The notes: generated from the letters alone by a model not told the origin. 64,000 nt of DNA from Streptomyces pristinaespiralis (GCF_001278075.1 NZ_CP011340.1:1736001-1800000); one strand, 5' to 3'; positions 26,380 through 35,107 are shown, counted from the stretch's first letter. Made by a program: numbers and translations.

Positions 26380-26517
26380 ACACCCCTCTGAGCAAAGGGG
26401 GCCCACGCACGCCGGGGACCGCGGTCACTGCTCGAACAGGTGTGGCTCAGGCCGGGTACGGGCCGCCCGGCACCGGGTCGGTACGGCCCGACAGCCCTCT
26501 TGCGGGCCGGCGCCGGC

Positions 26518-27651
26518 CTAGTACGGCTTCGCGAGCACGTGCGCCGCGCCCGGGATGCCGATCTTCAGGAGCTCGTCCTCCTCGGGCGTCGTCCCCCCGC
26601 CCGTCTCCTGCTTGAGCACCGCGTGCGACATGGCCTGCACCCACATGGCCCGGGGCCGGCGGCGTGCTTCCCAGGCCGCGAGGGCCGCCGGCACGGAGGG
26701 CTCGGCGTCGAGGGACTCGGCGAGCACGACGGCGTCCTCGACGGCCATCGCCGCGCCCTGCGCGATGTGCGGGGTGCAGGCGTGCGCCGCGTCGCCGGCC
26801 AGGACGACCCGGCCCACGTGCCACGGCTCCGCGACCGTCACCTGGGAGATCCGCGAGTGGACGACGGCCGCGGGATCGGTGACCGTGGCGAGGGCCTCCG
26901 CCACGGGGCCGGAGAACGTCGTCAGCCGCTCGGCCAGCTGCTCGTGGGCGCGCTGCGGATCGGGGCGGAAGTCCTCCTTCTCGGCGAACACCGCGCCCAG
27001 GTACATCAGTTCGTCCGTGATCGGCGTCAGCAGCGCCTTTCCTTCCGGCCCCGCCGTGCTCATCATGACGCCGTCCACCTGGGGCTGCCGCGGCACGGTG
27101 ACGCGCCAGTTGGCGAAGCCGGTGTACTGCGGGGCGTAGCGCTCACCGTAGAGGCGGGTGCGCAGCGGCGAGCCGATGCCGTCGAAGCCGACGACCAGGT
27201 CCCAGCGTCCGGCGGAGCCGTCGGAGAGGGTGACGTCGACGCCCTCGCCGTCGTCGTGCAGCTCGGTGACGGTGGCCGAGAACCGGATCGTCGCGCCGGC
27301 CGCCGTGGCCGCCGCGCCCAGCACCGCGGCGAGCGCGGGCCGCGGGATGCCGTTGTTGGAGGGGATGTCGCCCATCCGGGGCTGCGGTATGCGCGCCAGC
27401 GTGTTCCCCGCCGGGTCGGCGATGGTGAGGATCTCCCACTCGTACCCCGCCTTGAGGCAGTCGTCGAGGACGCCGATCTCACGCATCACATGGAGCGCGT
27501 TGGAGGGCTGGATGATGCCCACGCCGAGCGCGTCGAGCCGGTCGCGGATCTCCGCGACCTCCACGGTGTGGCCGCGCCGCGCGAGTGCCGTGGCGAGGGT
27601 GAGCCCGCCGATGCCGCCGCCGTGGACGAGGACGCGCAGGGGTGATGCCAT
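26518..27651 (-). CDS. FAD-dependent monooxygenase (class A flavoprotein hydroxylase)
   Basis: 377 aa. FAD-binding motif VLVHGGGIGGLTLATALARRGHTVEVAE at the N-terminus, DG-type motif LVVGFDGIGSPLRTRLYG in the middle, and the ribityl-binding GDAAHACTPHIAQGAAMAVEDAVVLAESL. This is the UbiH/PHBH/TetX-like family that hydroxylates aromatic or polyketide substrates with NAD(P)H and O2; substrate unknown. It is encoded just downstream of the conservon genes on the same strand (111-bp gap), a place where many conservons carry a cytochrome P450. Confidence 0.92.
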   Translation of the reverse strand: MASPLRVLVHGGGIGGLTLATALARRGHTVEVAEIRDRLDALGVGIIQPSNALHVMREIGVLDDCLKAGYEWEILTIADPAGNTLARIPQPRMGDIPSNNGIPRPALAAVLGAAATAAGATIRFSATVTELHDDGEGVDVTLSDGSAGRWDLVVGFDGIGSPLRTRLYGERYAPQYTGFANWRVTVPRQPQVDGVMMSTAGPEGKALLTPITDELMYLGAVFAEKEDFRPDPQRAHEQLAERLTTFSGPVAEALATVTDPAAVVHSRISQVTVAEPWHVGRVVLAGDAAHACTPHIAQGAAMAVEDAVVLAESLDAEPSVPAALAAWEARRRPRAMWVQAMSHAVLKQETGGGTTPEEDELLKIGIPGAAHVLAKPY

Positions 27652-27665
27652 CTCAGAAGTCTCCA

Positions 27666-27710
27666 GAGCAGGAAGGGCCGGAACAGGACGGGCCGGAACA
27701 GGAAGGTGCG
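27666..27710. repeat. 15-bp tandem repeat, three units
   Basis: Three head-to-tail copies of GARCAGGAMGGGCCG-like sequence (units at 27666, 27681 and 27696) in the gap between the cvnD-type gene and the monooxygenase. It is probably a slippage product; no function is evident. Confidence 0.75.
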
Positions 27711-27762
27711 GAGCGGGGACGGAAGGATGCGGGACAGCAGGCGGACGGTGGGCCCCAGTCGC

Positions 27763-28329
27763 TCAGACCGCGGCGGGAAGGCTCATCAGGTGGTCGACCA
27801 GCGCGAGCAGCACGTCCTTGCCGAACTCGCGCCGCCGGACGTCGCCGATCAGCAGCGGCACGTGCGGGTCGAGGTCGAGGGCGACCCTGATCTCCTCCGC
27901 CGTACGGGTGTTGTGCCCGTGGAAGCAGTTGATGGCCACCACGAACGGGATGTCCCGGCTCTCGAAGAAGTCGATCGAGGCGAAACTCGTCCCGAGGCGC
28001 CTGGTGTCCGCGATGACGACGCCACCGAGGGCACCGTTGACCAGGTCGTTCCACATGAACCAGAAGCGTTCCTGGCCGGGTGTGCCGAAGAGGTACACGA
28101 CCAGCTCGTCGCTGACCGTGATGCGCCCGAAGTCCAGGGCGACGGTCGTCGTGTCCTTGTCGCCGATGCCGGCCAGGTCGTCGACGCCGACGCTCGCCTT
28201 GGTGAGGTACTCCTCGGTGCGCAGCGGGGCGACCTCGCTGACCGCTTCCACCATGGTCGTCTTGCCGACGCCGAATCCGCCGGCGATCAGGATCTTCACG
28301 GCGGCGGGCGCCGCCTGACTGATGGTCAT
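27763..28329 (-). CDS. Conservon small GTPase, CvnD-like
   Basis: 188 aa with G1 loop GGFGVGKTTMVEAV, the switch region YLTKASVGVDD, G3-like FGTPGQERFWFMWNDL and an altered NKxD region (AINCFHG). It is the ATP/GTP-binding protein that ends the four-gene conservon; in characterised conservons these proteins assemble a membrane-associated, G-protein-like switch with the CvnA sensor. It follows the DUF742 gene by 5 bp. Confidence 0.95.
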   Translation of the reverse strand: MTISQAAPAAVKILIAGGFGVGKTTMVEAVSEVAPLRTEEYLTKASVGVDDLAGIGDKDTTTVALDFGRITVSDELVVYLFGTPGQERFWFMWNDLVNGALGGVVIADTRRLGTSFASIDFFESRDIPFVVAINCFHGHNTRTAEEIRVALDLDPHVPLLIGDVRRREFGKDVLLALVDHLMSLPAAV

Positions 28330-28334
28330 GTGAT

Positions 28335-28751
28335 TCAGAGTCTCCGGAGTCCGTCACGAACGGCGGCCAGCAGGCCCCTGTCGGCGCCGCCCGCCGCCCG
28401 CGCCACGGACAGCGGCGCGCGGGCGGTGAGCAGGCCCTGGCCCACGAGGTCGGCCAGCAGGATCTTGGTCACCGACACCGGGAGGTCGAGGTCGGCGGCG
28501 ACCTCGGCGACCGCCGCGGGCCGCCGGCAACGGTCGAGGATCATCCGGTGCTCGGGCTGCAACCGCCCGGGGCGCACCGGGACACCGCGCCCGTCGCGCG
28601 GCTCGTCCGCCGTCCTCAGCACCGTGATGAGCGTGAAGTCGTCCCGCTCGGGGGCCGTACGGCCCCGGGTGATGGTGTACGGGCGGACCATCGTCCCCGA
28701 GCCGTCCTCCCCCAGGGCCTCGTCGTCCTCGTCCTCCCAGCCGGTGTTCAC
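28335..28751 (-). CDS. Conservon DUF742 protein, CvnC-like
   Basis: 138 aa from GTG 28751, which overlaps the roadblock gene stop (GTGA). DUF742 hallmarks: MVRPYTITRGRTAP near the N-terminus, a LITVL segment, then a winged-helix-like part with PVSVTKILLADLVGQGLL. CvnC proteins interact with the other conservon products; a direct DNA-binding role is not established. Confidence 0.95.
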   Translation of the reverse strand: MNTGWEDEDDEALGEDGSGTMVRPYTITRGRTAPERDDFTLITVLRTADEPRDGRGVPVRPGRLQPEHRMILDRCRRPAAVAEVAADLDLPVSVTKILLADLVGQGLLTARAPLSVARAAGGADRGLLAAVRDGLRRL

Positions 28752-29185
28752 GCGACCGGTCCCTCCCCGGTACCGAAGGCGTCGAACTCCCCACGCACGG
28801 GCGTGCCGAGCTTCTGGCCGACCTGCTGGACGAGGTTGTGCATGGCGAGCGACATGACCTCCGCGTCCACCTCCTGCGACGCGACCACGGCAAGGTGGGT
28901 GCCCTGGCCTGCCGAGATGATGAACAGCCAGAGGTCGGCCAGTTCGACGATCACCTGGTGCACGACGCCGCCGTCGAAGAGCTGGCCGACCCCGCGGGCC
29001 AGGCTCTGCTGGCCCGTGCAGATCGCGGCCAGCCGCTCCGCCGCGGAGCGCTCGATGGTCCGCGAGTGGCTGACGACCAGCCCGTCGTCGGAGAGCAGGA
29101 CGGCGTTACGGGTCTCTGCCACGGAGTCCACCAGACCGTCGAGCAGCCAGTCCAGGTCCTGGTGAGTGGCGGTTGTGCGTGTCAT
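28748..29185 (-). CDS. Conservon roadblock/LC7 protein, CvnB-like
   Basis: 145 aa, starting MTRTTATHQDLDWLLDGLVDSV, with the roadblock core TRNAVLLSDDGLVVSHSRTI, GQLFDGGVVHQVIVELADLWLFI and GTHLAVVAS. Roadblock/LC7 proteins regulate small GTPases, here the CvnD-like protein. Its start overlaps the stop of the CvnA-like gene (ATGA), and its stop overlaps the next start, so all four products are made coupled. Confidence 0.95.
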   Translation of the reverse strand: MTRTTATHQDLDWLLDGLVDSVAETRNAVLLSDDGLVVSHSRTIERSAAERLAAICTGQQSLARGVGQLFDGGVVHQVIVELADLWLFIISAGQGTHLAVVASQEVDAEVMSLAMHNLVQQVGQKLGTPVRGEFDAFGTGEGPVA

Positions 29186-32052
29186 GACCGTTCTTCTCTC
29201 GTGGGACGGGTCGGTGCGGTGGGGTCGGGCCGGTCCGGGGGGCCGGCCGGGTCCGTGGGCGCGTCGCCCGCGCGGGCGGCCCGGGACCGTCGCTGGAACG
29301 CGCCGATCGTGGCGCCCGCACGGCGCGGGGCCGGCCGGAGCAGCGGATCGTCCTGCCAGCGCGGCGGCTTGGGCGCCACGGGCCGGTCGGCGGGGGCGAC
29401 GCGCAGCTCGTCGACGAGGCTGGCCTGCCGCACCCGGCGGGGCAGCGGAGGCTCCGCCGCGGGCTCGGGGAGGCCGGGCAGGCCCGGCACGCCGCCGGAG
29501 GGACCGCCTGCGCCGTCGTGCGATACCTCCTGCCCGGCACCCGGCTGCACGGGGACCCCGTACGGGGCGGGGGCGCTCGTGTGCGGCGCGACGAGGGTTC
29601 CGTACGGCTCGGCCTGAGCCGCGTACGGGGCGGGGGTGGTCGCGTGCGGCTCGCCCGGAGTCGCGTACAGGGCGGGGCCGGCGACGTGCGGCCCGCCCGG
29701 AGTCCCGTACGGCTCGGCCGAAGTCGCGTACGGCTCCGGTGTCCCGTACGGCTCGGCGGGTGCCGGAACGTACGGGGGCCCGGCGAGGTCGTACGGCGTC
29801 CCGGCGTGGTCGTACGGCTGCCCGGACTCCGCGTACGGCAGGCCGGGGCCCCCGTACGAACCGGCGGACTCCCCGTACTGTCCGGGACCGTTCCCGTACG
29901 GCTCCCCTGCCGCGCCGTTCGGCTCCGGGTCGTTCCCGTACGGGTGCCCCGGCTCCTCCGCGTACGGCGGGGCGGCGCTCTCGTGCGGTGCCGCGGCGGC
30001 GGGGTTCAGCGTCGTCACGTCGGCGAGCGCCCTGCCCTGCACACGGGTCGGCAGCGCGTCGGTGTCCGCCACGGTGGCGGCGGACCCGGCGAGGGGCGCC
30101 ACGGCGTGCACCGGCACCGCCGACGGGGCCGGCGCCTCCGGGTCCGTCCCGGCCACGGTCAGCTCGTGGGGGACGAGGACGACGGCCCGTGTGCCGCCGT
30201 ACGCCGACGAGCGGAACTCGACCCGCAGCCCGTACTGGGACGCGAGCCGTGCGATCACGTGCAGGCCGAGCCGGATGTCGTCGGAGTGGGCCAGCACGTC
30301 CATCCGCGGCGGGCGGCGCATCAGTTCGTTGGCGTCGGCGAGCTGGTCCTCCTCCATGCCGAGACCACGGTCCTCGACCTCGATGGCGAGTCCGCGGCTC
30401 ACTGCCGCGGCCCTGACCTCGACCGGACTCGGCGGGCGGGAGAAGGCGAGCGCGTTCTCGATCAGTTCGGCCAGGACGTGCGAGACCGGGCCGACCGCGC
30501 GTGCCGAGAGCCAGGGACTGCCGTCGAGGTCCAGCATGACGCGACGGTAGTCCTGCACCTCGCCCTGGGCCGAGCGCATCACGTCGAGCAGCGGGACCGG
30601 CTTGCGCCAGCGCCGGTGCGGCGAGCCGCCCGCGAGGATCACCAGGTTCTCCTCGTAGCGCCGCAGCCGGGCGGTGAGGTGGTCGAGGTCGAAGAGGCCG
30701 TCCAGCACCTCGGGGTCCTCGTGCCGGCGCTCCAGCTCGTCCAGCTTCTTGAGCTGCTGGCCGATGAGCTGCTGCGTGCGTCGCGCGATGCGCTGGAGCA
30801 GCCGCTCGAACCCGCGGTGCTGGTCGGCCTGTCGGACCGCGGCCTCCAGCGCGCTGGTGCGCGCGAGGTTGAGCGCCTCGCCGAGCCGGGTGAGCTCGTC
30901 GGAGGCACGGTCCTGGTCGTCCTGCTGGATGGCTCGTGCCTCGGCCTCGACGTCGATGCGCTCTCCCTGACCGAGCCGCTCCACGACGTCGGGGAGGGCC
31001 TTCTCCAGTGCCTCGGCCTGTTCCTGGAGGCGGCTGATGCGCCGGCGCAGGTTACGGGTGAGGCGCCAGGTGGTCCAGATGACGGCGACGACGGCGAGAA
31101 GGCCGACGACCGTGGTGAGCACCATCCGGAAGAGCAGCGACATGACGCTGCCCTTGCCCTCCTCGACCACGTGCGCGGTCCGCTGCTCCATGAGCGTCTT
31201 CAGCCGGGGCGTGAGCGTGTCCATCGCGTCGCGCCAGGTCCGCTCCTCGGCGCGGATCCTGATGTCGCCGGACGAGTCGGGGTCCGCGGGGCGCAGTACG
31301 GCGTTCTCGACGCGGGTCTTCGCCTGCCAGGCCGCACTGCCTGTGATCGCCTCCCACTCGGCCTTCTCGTCGTCCGGGAGGAAGGGCACCACCTTGGTGG
31401 CGTGCACGAACGACTGGCCGGCGACGGCCTGCCGGAACTGCTGGTACTCCCTGGTGCTCAGCCTGCCCCGCTCCCAGCCACGGGCGAGCAGGGCGTCGGA
31501 ACGGGAGATCATCTCCTTGGCCCAGAACAGGTCCACGAGGGGCTGCGACAGGGTGGTGATGCGCCCGTTGTCGACGTGGCTGAGCGCGGTGAAGAGCTTC
31601 AGGTCGACCGCGATCAGGTTGGTGTAGTAGTCGTACACGGCCTCTTGCTGATCACGGTCGCCGCCGTCCACCAGGGCGCGCTGGGCGGGCAGTTGGCTGA
31701 TCGCCTGCCGGGCTCCGGCGACCGCGTCCAGGACCTCGCGGGGCGCGTCGTCCTCGGTGACGTCGGAGAGGGACCGGAACCGGTCGACCGCCTCGTCCGT
31801 CAGCTCGCGCTGGCGCGCCAGGTCCGCTGTGGCGCCGTCGCGGCGTGCGAGCACCTCGGCGCTGAGCCGGCGTTCCTCCTGGAGGTTGTAGTAGACGACG
31901 TTGGACGGTTGGCCCGCCTTCTCTGCCAACAGCCCCTGGGCCGCCTGTCGTTGGAAGTCGAACAGTGTCTGGCCGCTGGTGACGCCCCAGAGGGCCACCA
32001 GTGCGATACCGGGGACGAAGGCGAGGACGAGCAGAGCCGTCCGCAGCGACAT
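29182..32052 (-). CDS. Conservon sensor kinase-like protein, CvnA-like, with PY-rich tail
   Basis: 956 aa from ATG 32052. Two membrane segments (~7-25 and ~305-327) bracket an extracellular nitrate/nitrite-sensor-like helical domain; a HAMP-like coiled region follows, then an HATPase_c domain (~500-640; EDRGLGM and GGTRAVVLVPHEL). The conserved phospho-acceptor His is not obvious, as usual for CvnA. From ~700 to ~850 there is a run of 13 PY motifs spaced by 6-12 residues (HPYG, EPYG, QPYD and so on), then a charged tail. An AAGGAG box at 32099-32104 would fit a CTG start at 32091, 13 codons upstream, so the true start is uncertain. Confidence 0.92.
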   Translation of the reverse strand: MSLRTALLVLAFVPGIALVALWGVTSGQTLFDFQRQAAQGLLAEKAGQPSNVVYYNLQEERRLSAEVLARRDGATADLARQRELTDEAVDRFRSLSDVTEDDAPREVLDAVAGARQAISQLPAQRALVDGGDRDQQEAVYDYYTNLIAVDLKLFTALSHVDNGRITTLSQPLVDLFWAKEMISRSDALLARGWERGRLSTREYQQFRQAVAGQSFVHATKVVPFLPDDEKAEWEAITGSAAWQAKTRVENAVLRPADPDSSGDIRIRAEERTWRDAMDTLTPRLKTLMEQRTAHVVEEGKGSVMSLLFRMVLTTVVGLLAVVAVIWTTWRLTRNLRRRISRLQEQAEALEKALPDVVERLGQGERIDVEAEARAIQQDDQDRASDELTRLGEALNLARTSALEAAVRQADQHRGFERLLQRIARRTQQLIGQQLKKLDELERRHEDPEVLDGLFDLDHLTARLRRYEENLVILAGGSPHRRWRKPVPLLDVMRSAQGEVQDYRRVMLDLDGSPWLSARAVGPVSHVLAELIENALAFSRPPSPVEVRAAAVSRGLAIEVEDRGLGMEEDQLADANELMRRPPRMDVLAHSDDIRLGLHVIARLASQYGLRVEFRSSAYGGTRAVVLVPHELTVAGTDPEAPAPSAVPVHAVAPLAGSAATVADTDALPTRVQGRALADVTTLNPAAAAPHESAAPPYAEEPGHPYGNDPEPNGAAGEPYGNGPGQYGESAGSYGGPGLPYAESGQPYDHAGTPYDLAGPPYVPAPAEPYGTPEPYATSAEPYGTPGGPHVAGPALYATPGEPHATTPAPYAAQAEPYGTLVAPHTSAPAPYGVPVQPGAGQEVSHDGAGGPSGGVPGLPGLPEPAAEPPLPRRVRQASLVDELRVAPADRPVAPKPPRWQDDPLLRPAPRRAGATIGAFQRRSRAARAGDAPTDPAGPPDRPDPTAPTRPTREERS
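29540..29990 (-). repeat. Coding repeat, PY-rich degenerate repeats in CvnA-like tail
   Basis: The coding sequence repeats CCGTACG-type hexamers about every 24-36 bp, encoding 13 Pro-Tyr motifs plus QYG, SYG, ALY and three PH variants. Units are degenerate, so this is an evolved low-complexity domain, not a recent expansion. It is predicted to be disordered and cytoplasmic. Confidence 0.7.
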
Positions 32053-32305
32053 GGATGCCGAGCCGGTCCGCCGTGACGCGCGCGTGCGCAGGGCAATGCT
32101 CCTTGACGAGGGACCGACCTGACGGTTGGTCAAATTCGTGGTGCGCTCCGACGCGTGAATATTAGTCACACTGCGACACCACAAATGACTCGGGACCCTG
32201 CACAAGCATCATCCTTCACTCACACCACCGTCACGGGACCGGCCCGGGACGGGCCGTCAGGGCAGGTCAACGCCTCCCCCGACGGCCCGTGGCAGGACGG
32301 CCCCC

Positions 32306-33820
32306 TCACGCCTCGATCCGGGGGAACAGCGGAGCGGGAGCGGGAAGGACTCCGCCGACCGCTGTGCACTGCTCCTCGATGCGTGCCGCGGCCCCCGGCA
32401 GGAACGGCTCCAGCCGGTCGGCGAGGACCAGGCACGCCTGCAGGAGGGCGTCGAGAGCCCGGTCCAGGCGCTGCCCGGCGTCGGGGTCTCCGGCCCTTTC
32501 TGCCTTGGCCGACTCCCAGGGCCGGGTGGCGTCCACGCAGCGGTTGGCCTCCTCCACGATCGTCCATACCGCGGCCGCCGCCCGGCGGAAGTCGAAGCCT
32601 GCGAGGGCCGCCGCGATCAGGCGGGGGCTGTCGTCGCACGCCTCGGCCAGTGGCTTCGAGGTGAGCCCGAGGGGGCGCGACGCCGGAGGGCGGCCGTCAC
32701 GGTAGCGGTGGACCATGGTGACGACGCGGTTCACCAGGTTGCCCAGCCCGCCGGCGAGGTCGCTGTTGGCCCGGTCCACGAGGCGTTCCCGCGTGAAGTC
32801 CGCGTCGCCGACCCGCGGTACGTCACGCAGCAGCCACCAGCGGACCGCGTCCGTGCCGGCGTCGGCGGCCAGTTCGACCGGATCGACCGTCGTGCCGCTC
32901 GACTTGCTGATCTTGCGGCCGTCGACGGTGAGATAGTCGTGGACCAGGATGTCGGTCGGCAGCGGCAGCCCCGCCGACAGGAGCATCGCCGGCCAGTAGA
33001 CGGCGTGGAACCTCAGCACACCCTTGCCCGCCAGGTGGACCCGCCTGCCGCTCCCGCGCCACCACTCGTCGAACGTGTCGTCCCCGGTGCCGTAGCCGAG
33101 GCTGGTGACGTAGTTGCCGAGCGCGTCCCACCACACGTAGACGACCTGGTCGGGGTCGCCGGGGACGGGGATGCCCCAGCCGCGGGCGCGGCTCTGGGAG
33201 CGGGAGACGGAGAAGTCGTGCAGACCGCCCTCGATCAGGCCGAGGACCTCGTTGCGGCGTGAGGCGGGCTCGATCCGCAGCGTGCCGTCCGTGATCAGGT
33301 CCCGCAAGGTGCCGGCGTGGCGGGAGAGCCGGAAGAACCAGTTCTCCTCGGACACCCGCTGGGGCTCCGTGCCGTGGTCCGGACATCGGCCCTCTTCGAG
33401 GTCGCCTGGCGTGTAGAACTGCTCGCAGCCCACGCAGTACAGCCCCTCGTAATGCCTGCGGTACAGGTCCCCCGCCTCGGCGCACCGCTGCCACAGCCGT
33501 TCCACACCGGCGCGGTGCCGCGGGTCGCTGCTGGTGCGGATGAAGTCGTCCGACGACAGGGCGAGCGGTCCGCGCAGGGCGGCGAACGCGGCGGCGTTGC
33601 GGTCGACGAACTCCTGCACCCCGACGCCCTCCGCCTCCGCCGCGAGGACGTTCTTGAGCGAGTTGTCGTCCGTGCCGGTCAGGAAACGGACCTGTTCGCC
33701 GGACCGACGGCCGTGCCGGGCCAGCACGTCGGCCTGCACCAGCTCCAGGGCGAAGCCCAGGTGCGGCCGGGCGTTGACGTACGGGACGGTCGTGGTGATG
33801 TAGGTGCGTGCGGCAGTCAT
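32306..33820 (-). CDS. metG: Methionyl-tRNA synthetase
   Basis: 504 aa from ATG 33820 with AGGAGG 8 nt upstream. Class I synthetase: YVNARPHLGFAL (HIGH-type motif, residues ~14-25), a CVGCEQFY / CPDHG zinc knuckle (~130-150), VYVWWDALGNYVTSLGYG, the KISKS loop (KMSKS equivalent) and the C-terminal helical anticodon-binding domain ending at PFLPGAAARIEEQ. It charges tRNA-Met in the cytoplasm. It lacks the tRNA-binding C-terminal domain of longer MetRS forms. The 5' leader carries a Met-codon peptide and a terminator/antiterminator pair (33871-33959), so expression is probably controlled by the supply of charged Met-tRNA. Whether it is the sole or an accessory metG cannot be judged here. Confidence 0.93.
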   Translation of the reverse strand: MTAARTYITTTVPYVNARPHLGFALELVQADVLARHGRRSGEQVRFLTGTDDNSLKNVLAAEAEGVGVQEFVDRNAAAFAALRGPLALSSDDFIRTSSDPRHRAGVERLWQRCAEAGDLYRRHYEGLYCVGCEQFYTPGDLEEGRCPDHGTEPQRVSEENWFFRLSRHAGTLRDLITDGTLRIEPASRRNEVLGLIEGGLHDFSVSRSQSRARGWGIPVPGDPDQVVYVWWDALGNYVTSLGYGTGDDTFDEWWRGSGRRVHLAGKGVLRFHAVYWPAMLLSAGLPLPTDILVHDYLTVDGRKISKSSGTTVDPVELAADAGTDAVRWWLLRDVPRVGDADFTRERLVDRANSDLAGGLGNLVNRVVTMVHRYRDGRPPASRPLGLTSKPLAEACDDSPRLIAAALAGFDFRRAAAAVWTIVEEANRCVDATRPWESAKAERAGDPDAGQRLDRALDALLQACLVLADRLEPFLPGAAARIEEQCTAVGGVLPAPAPLFPRIEA

Positions 33821-33870
33821 TCGGAAGCCTCCTCCTGTGCCGGGCGGGGCTTCCACCTGCGTACGCGAAA

Positions 33871-33892
33871 GAGGCCCCGTTCCCGGGGCCTC
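33871..33892 (-). terminator. Attenuator terminator in metG leader
   Basis: On the transcribed strand GAGGCCCCG-GGAA-CGGGGCCTC forms a perfect 9-bp stem with a GNRA-like tetraloop, followed by TTTCGCG. It lies 20 nt after the leader-peptide stop and 50 nt before the metG start. Its 5' arm (GCCCCG, 33884-33889) can instead pair with CGGGGC inside the leader-peptide coding region (33918-33923), giving an antiterminator. Confidence 0.8.
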
Positions 33893-33911
33893 GGTACGTC
33901 ACACGTCCGAC

Positions 33912-33959
33912 TCAGCAGCCCCGTCTGCGGGGCATCATCGGGAACGAGTGCGTGGTCAT
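33912..33959 (-). CDS. Leader peptide of metG with tandem Met codons
   Basis: ATG 33959 to TGA 33912 encodes 15 residues, MTTHSFPMMPRRRGC. The two consecutive Met codons (33933-33938) sit just before a hairpin, GCCCC-GCAGAC-GGGGC (33918-33933), that overlaps the end of the ORF. A ribosome stalled at these codons would mask the 5' arm and free GGGGC to pair with the terminator. No Shine-Dalgarno sequence is seen; the ORF is probably leaderless. Confidence 0.75.
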   Translation of the reverse strand: MTTHSFPMMPRRRGC

Positions 33960-33965
33960 GCCGGG

Positions 33966-33971
33966 AGGCTA
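33966..33971 (-). promoter_or_regulatory. Probable -10 box for leaderless metG leader transcript
   Basis: On the minus strand TGC-TAGCCT fits an extended -10 element (TGn-TAnnnT). It ends 6 nt before the leader ATG at 33959, which places the transcription start at or next to the A of the ATG. No convincing -35 hexamer is seen. Confidence 0.5.
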
Positions 33972-34030
33972 GCAGGGGGCGGCGGGGCGGGGCCGGGCAT
34001 TTTCCGCGGGCCGCGCCGCGCGCCCGCCCG

Positions 34031-35107
34031 TCATGCGGCCAGGGCGCGGTCGACGCGCCGCAGCACCGTCTTGTGAGTGACCCGCCGGCGCAGCCCGTCC
34101 AGTTCCCGCCGTGCGTCCCCGGTGCCGATGCGCGCGAGGGCCACCACGCCGGCCTCCGCGACCCTGACGGGGTACAGCCCGGAGTACGGGAGCCTCCTCA
34201 GCGAGGTCTCGACCAGCCGGGCGAGCGCGTCGCAGGTGTCGTCACGGGGCGGCAGCAGCGAAAGCAGCCAGGCGAGTGCCCGCAGCGCCTGGACGTTGTA
34301 CGGGTCGTAGGCAGCGGGACCCTGCGAGCCCCGCAGCGGCACGGGGCGCTCCCGGCCCACGAGTTCGAACCACTGGTGGACACGGCGGCGGACCGGCTCC
34401 GGCCCCGCCGCGTCGAGCAGGTCCCGGCCCGTGTCCAGCCACTTGGCCGACGGCGCTCCCGCGCTGAGCGGGGCACGGTGGGCGAGCAGACGGTGCCAGG
34501 TGTCGCCGCCCCTCGCCGCGTCCTCGAGAGCCTGATCGGCCCATGCCTCACCCGGGTTGAGCACGGGGCCGGGGAAGCGGGTCAGCAGCTCACGCAGGGC
34601 CGGCTCGGCGTGGTAGTCGATCACGGTGCGCCGGAAGACGGCCAGGACCTCCGGTCCGGGTACGCGTCCGGCTTCGAGCTCCGCCTCCGCGAGCTCCCAC
34701 TCCCGGTGCCCGGACGCCACATGGTCGCCGGCCGTCTTCCCGAGGACGGCCCGGCGCTCCGCCGCCATCAGGTCCGGATCGAGGCCGCGGGCCACGCCGG
34801 TCGCCGCCAGCAGCAACTCGGCCCTGAGGTAGGAGGTGTTCCTGCGGAAGACCTCCGCCGACGGCGCATCCGCCGCCGTGCGCGCATGCCATGCGGACCA
34901 GATGCCCGCCAGTTCCAGCCGGTCACGGTCCGGCAGCTGCCGCAGCCACGCCATGGCCTCGACGCCGGGCCCGGTCATGGACCCGTTGTTGCACGCGGCT
35001 TCCATGACCGACCGGGCGAGCCCGGCCAGGTCCCCGCGCTCCGCGAACTCGCGGTGGGCCGCGCCCTGCTCCAGCAGGATTCCGGGGTTGCTCAGCCATC
35101 TGCTCAT
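34031..35107 (-). CDS. Hypothetical alpha-helical protein
   Basis: 358 aa from ATG 35107. It starts MSRWLSNPGILLEQGAAHREFAERGDLAGLARSVMEAACNNG and is predicted all-helical with HEAT-like stretches near the C-terminus (LPYSGLYPVRVAEAGVVALARIGTGDARRELDGL). No catalytic motif, signal or membrane segment is seen and I do not recognise a named family. Codon use is typical of the region. It is followed by its own short gap and lies upstream of the metG leader on the same strand. Confidence 0.7.
   Translation of the reverse strand: MSRWLSNPGILLEQGAAHREFAERGDLAGLARSVMEAACNNGSMTGPGVEAMAWLRQLPDRDRLELAGIWSAWHARTAADAPSAEVFRRNTSYLRAELLLAATGVARGLDPDLMAAERRAVLGKTAGDHVASGHREWELAEAELEAGRVPGPEVLAVFRRTVIDYHAEPALRELLTRFPGPVLNPGEAWADQALEDAARGGDTWHRLLAHRAPLSAGAPSAKWLDTGRDLLDAAGPEPVRRRVHQWFELVGRERPVPLRGSQGPAAYDPYNVQALRALAWLLSLLPPRDDTCDALARLVETSLRRLPYSGLYPVRVAEAGVVALARIGTGDARRELDGLRRRVTHKTVLRRVDRALAA

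Noticed and set aside
32053..32205. Upstream extension of the CvnA-like protein by 51 codons
   Set aside because: The extra residues are hydrophilic and unlike CvnA N-termini; the membrane segment follows directly after ATG 32052.
33821..33960. T-box riboswitch upstream of metG
   Set aside because: No T-box sequence (TGGNACC-type bulge) or specifier stem is visible; a leader peptide with Met codons explains the arrangement better.
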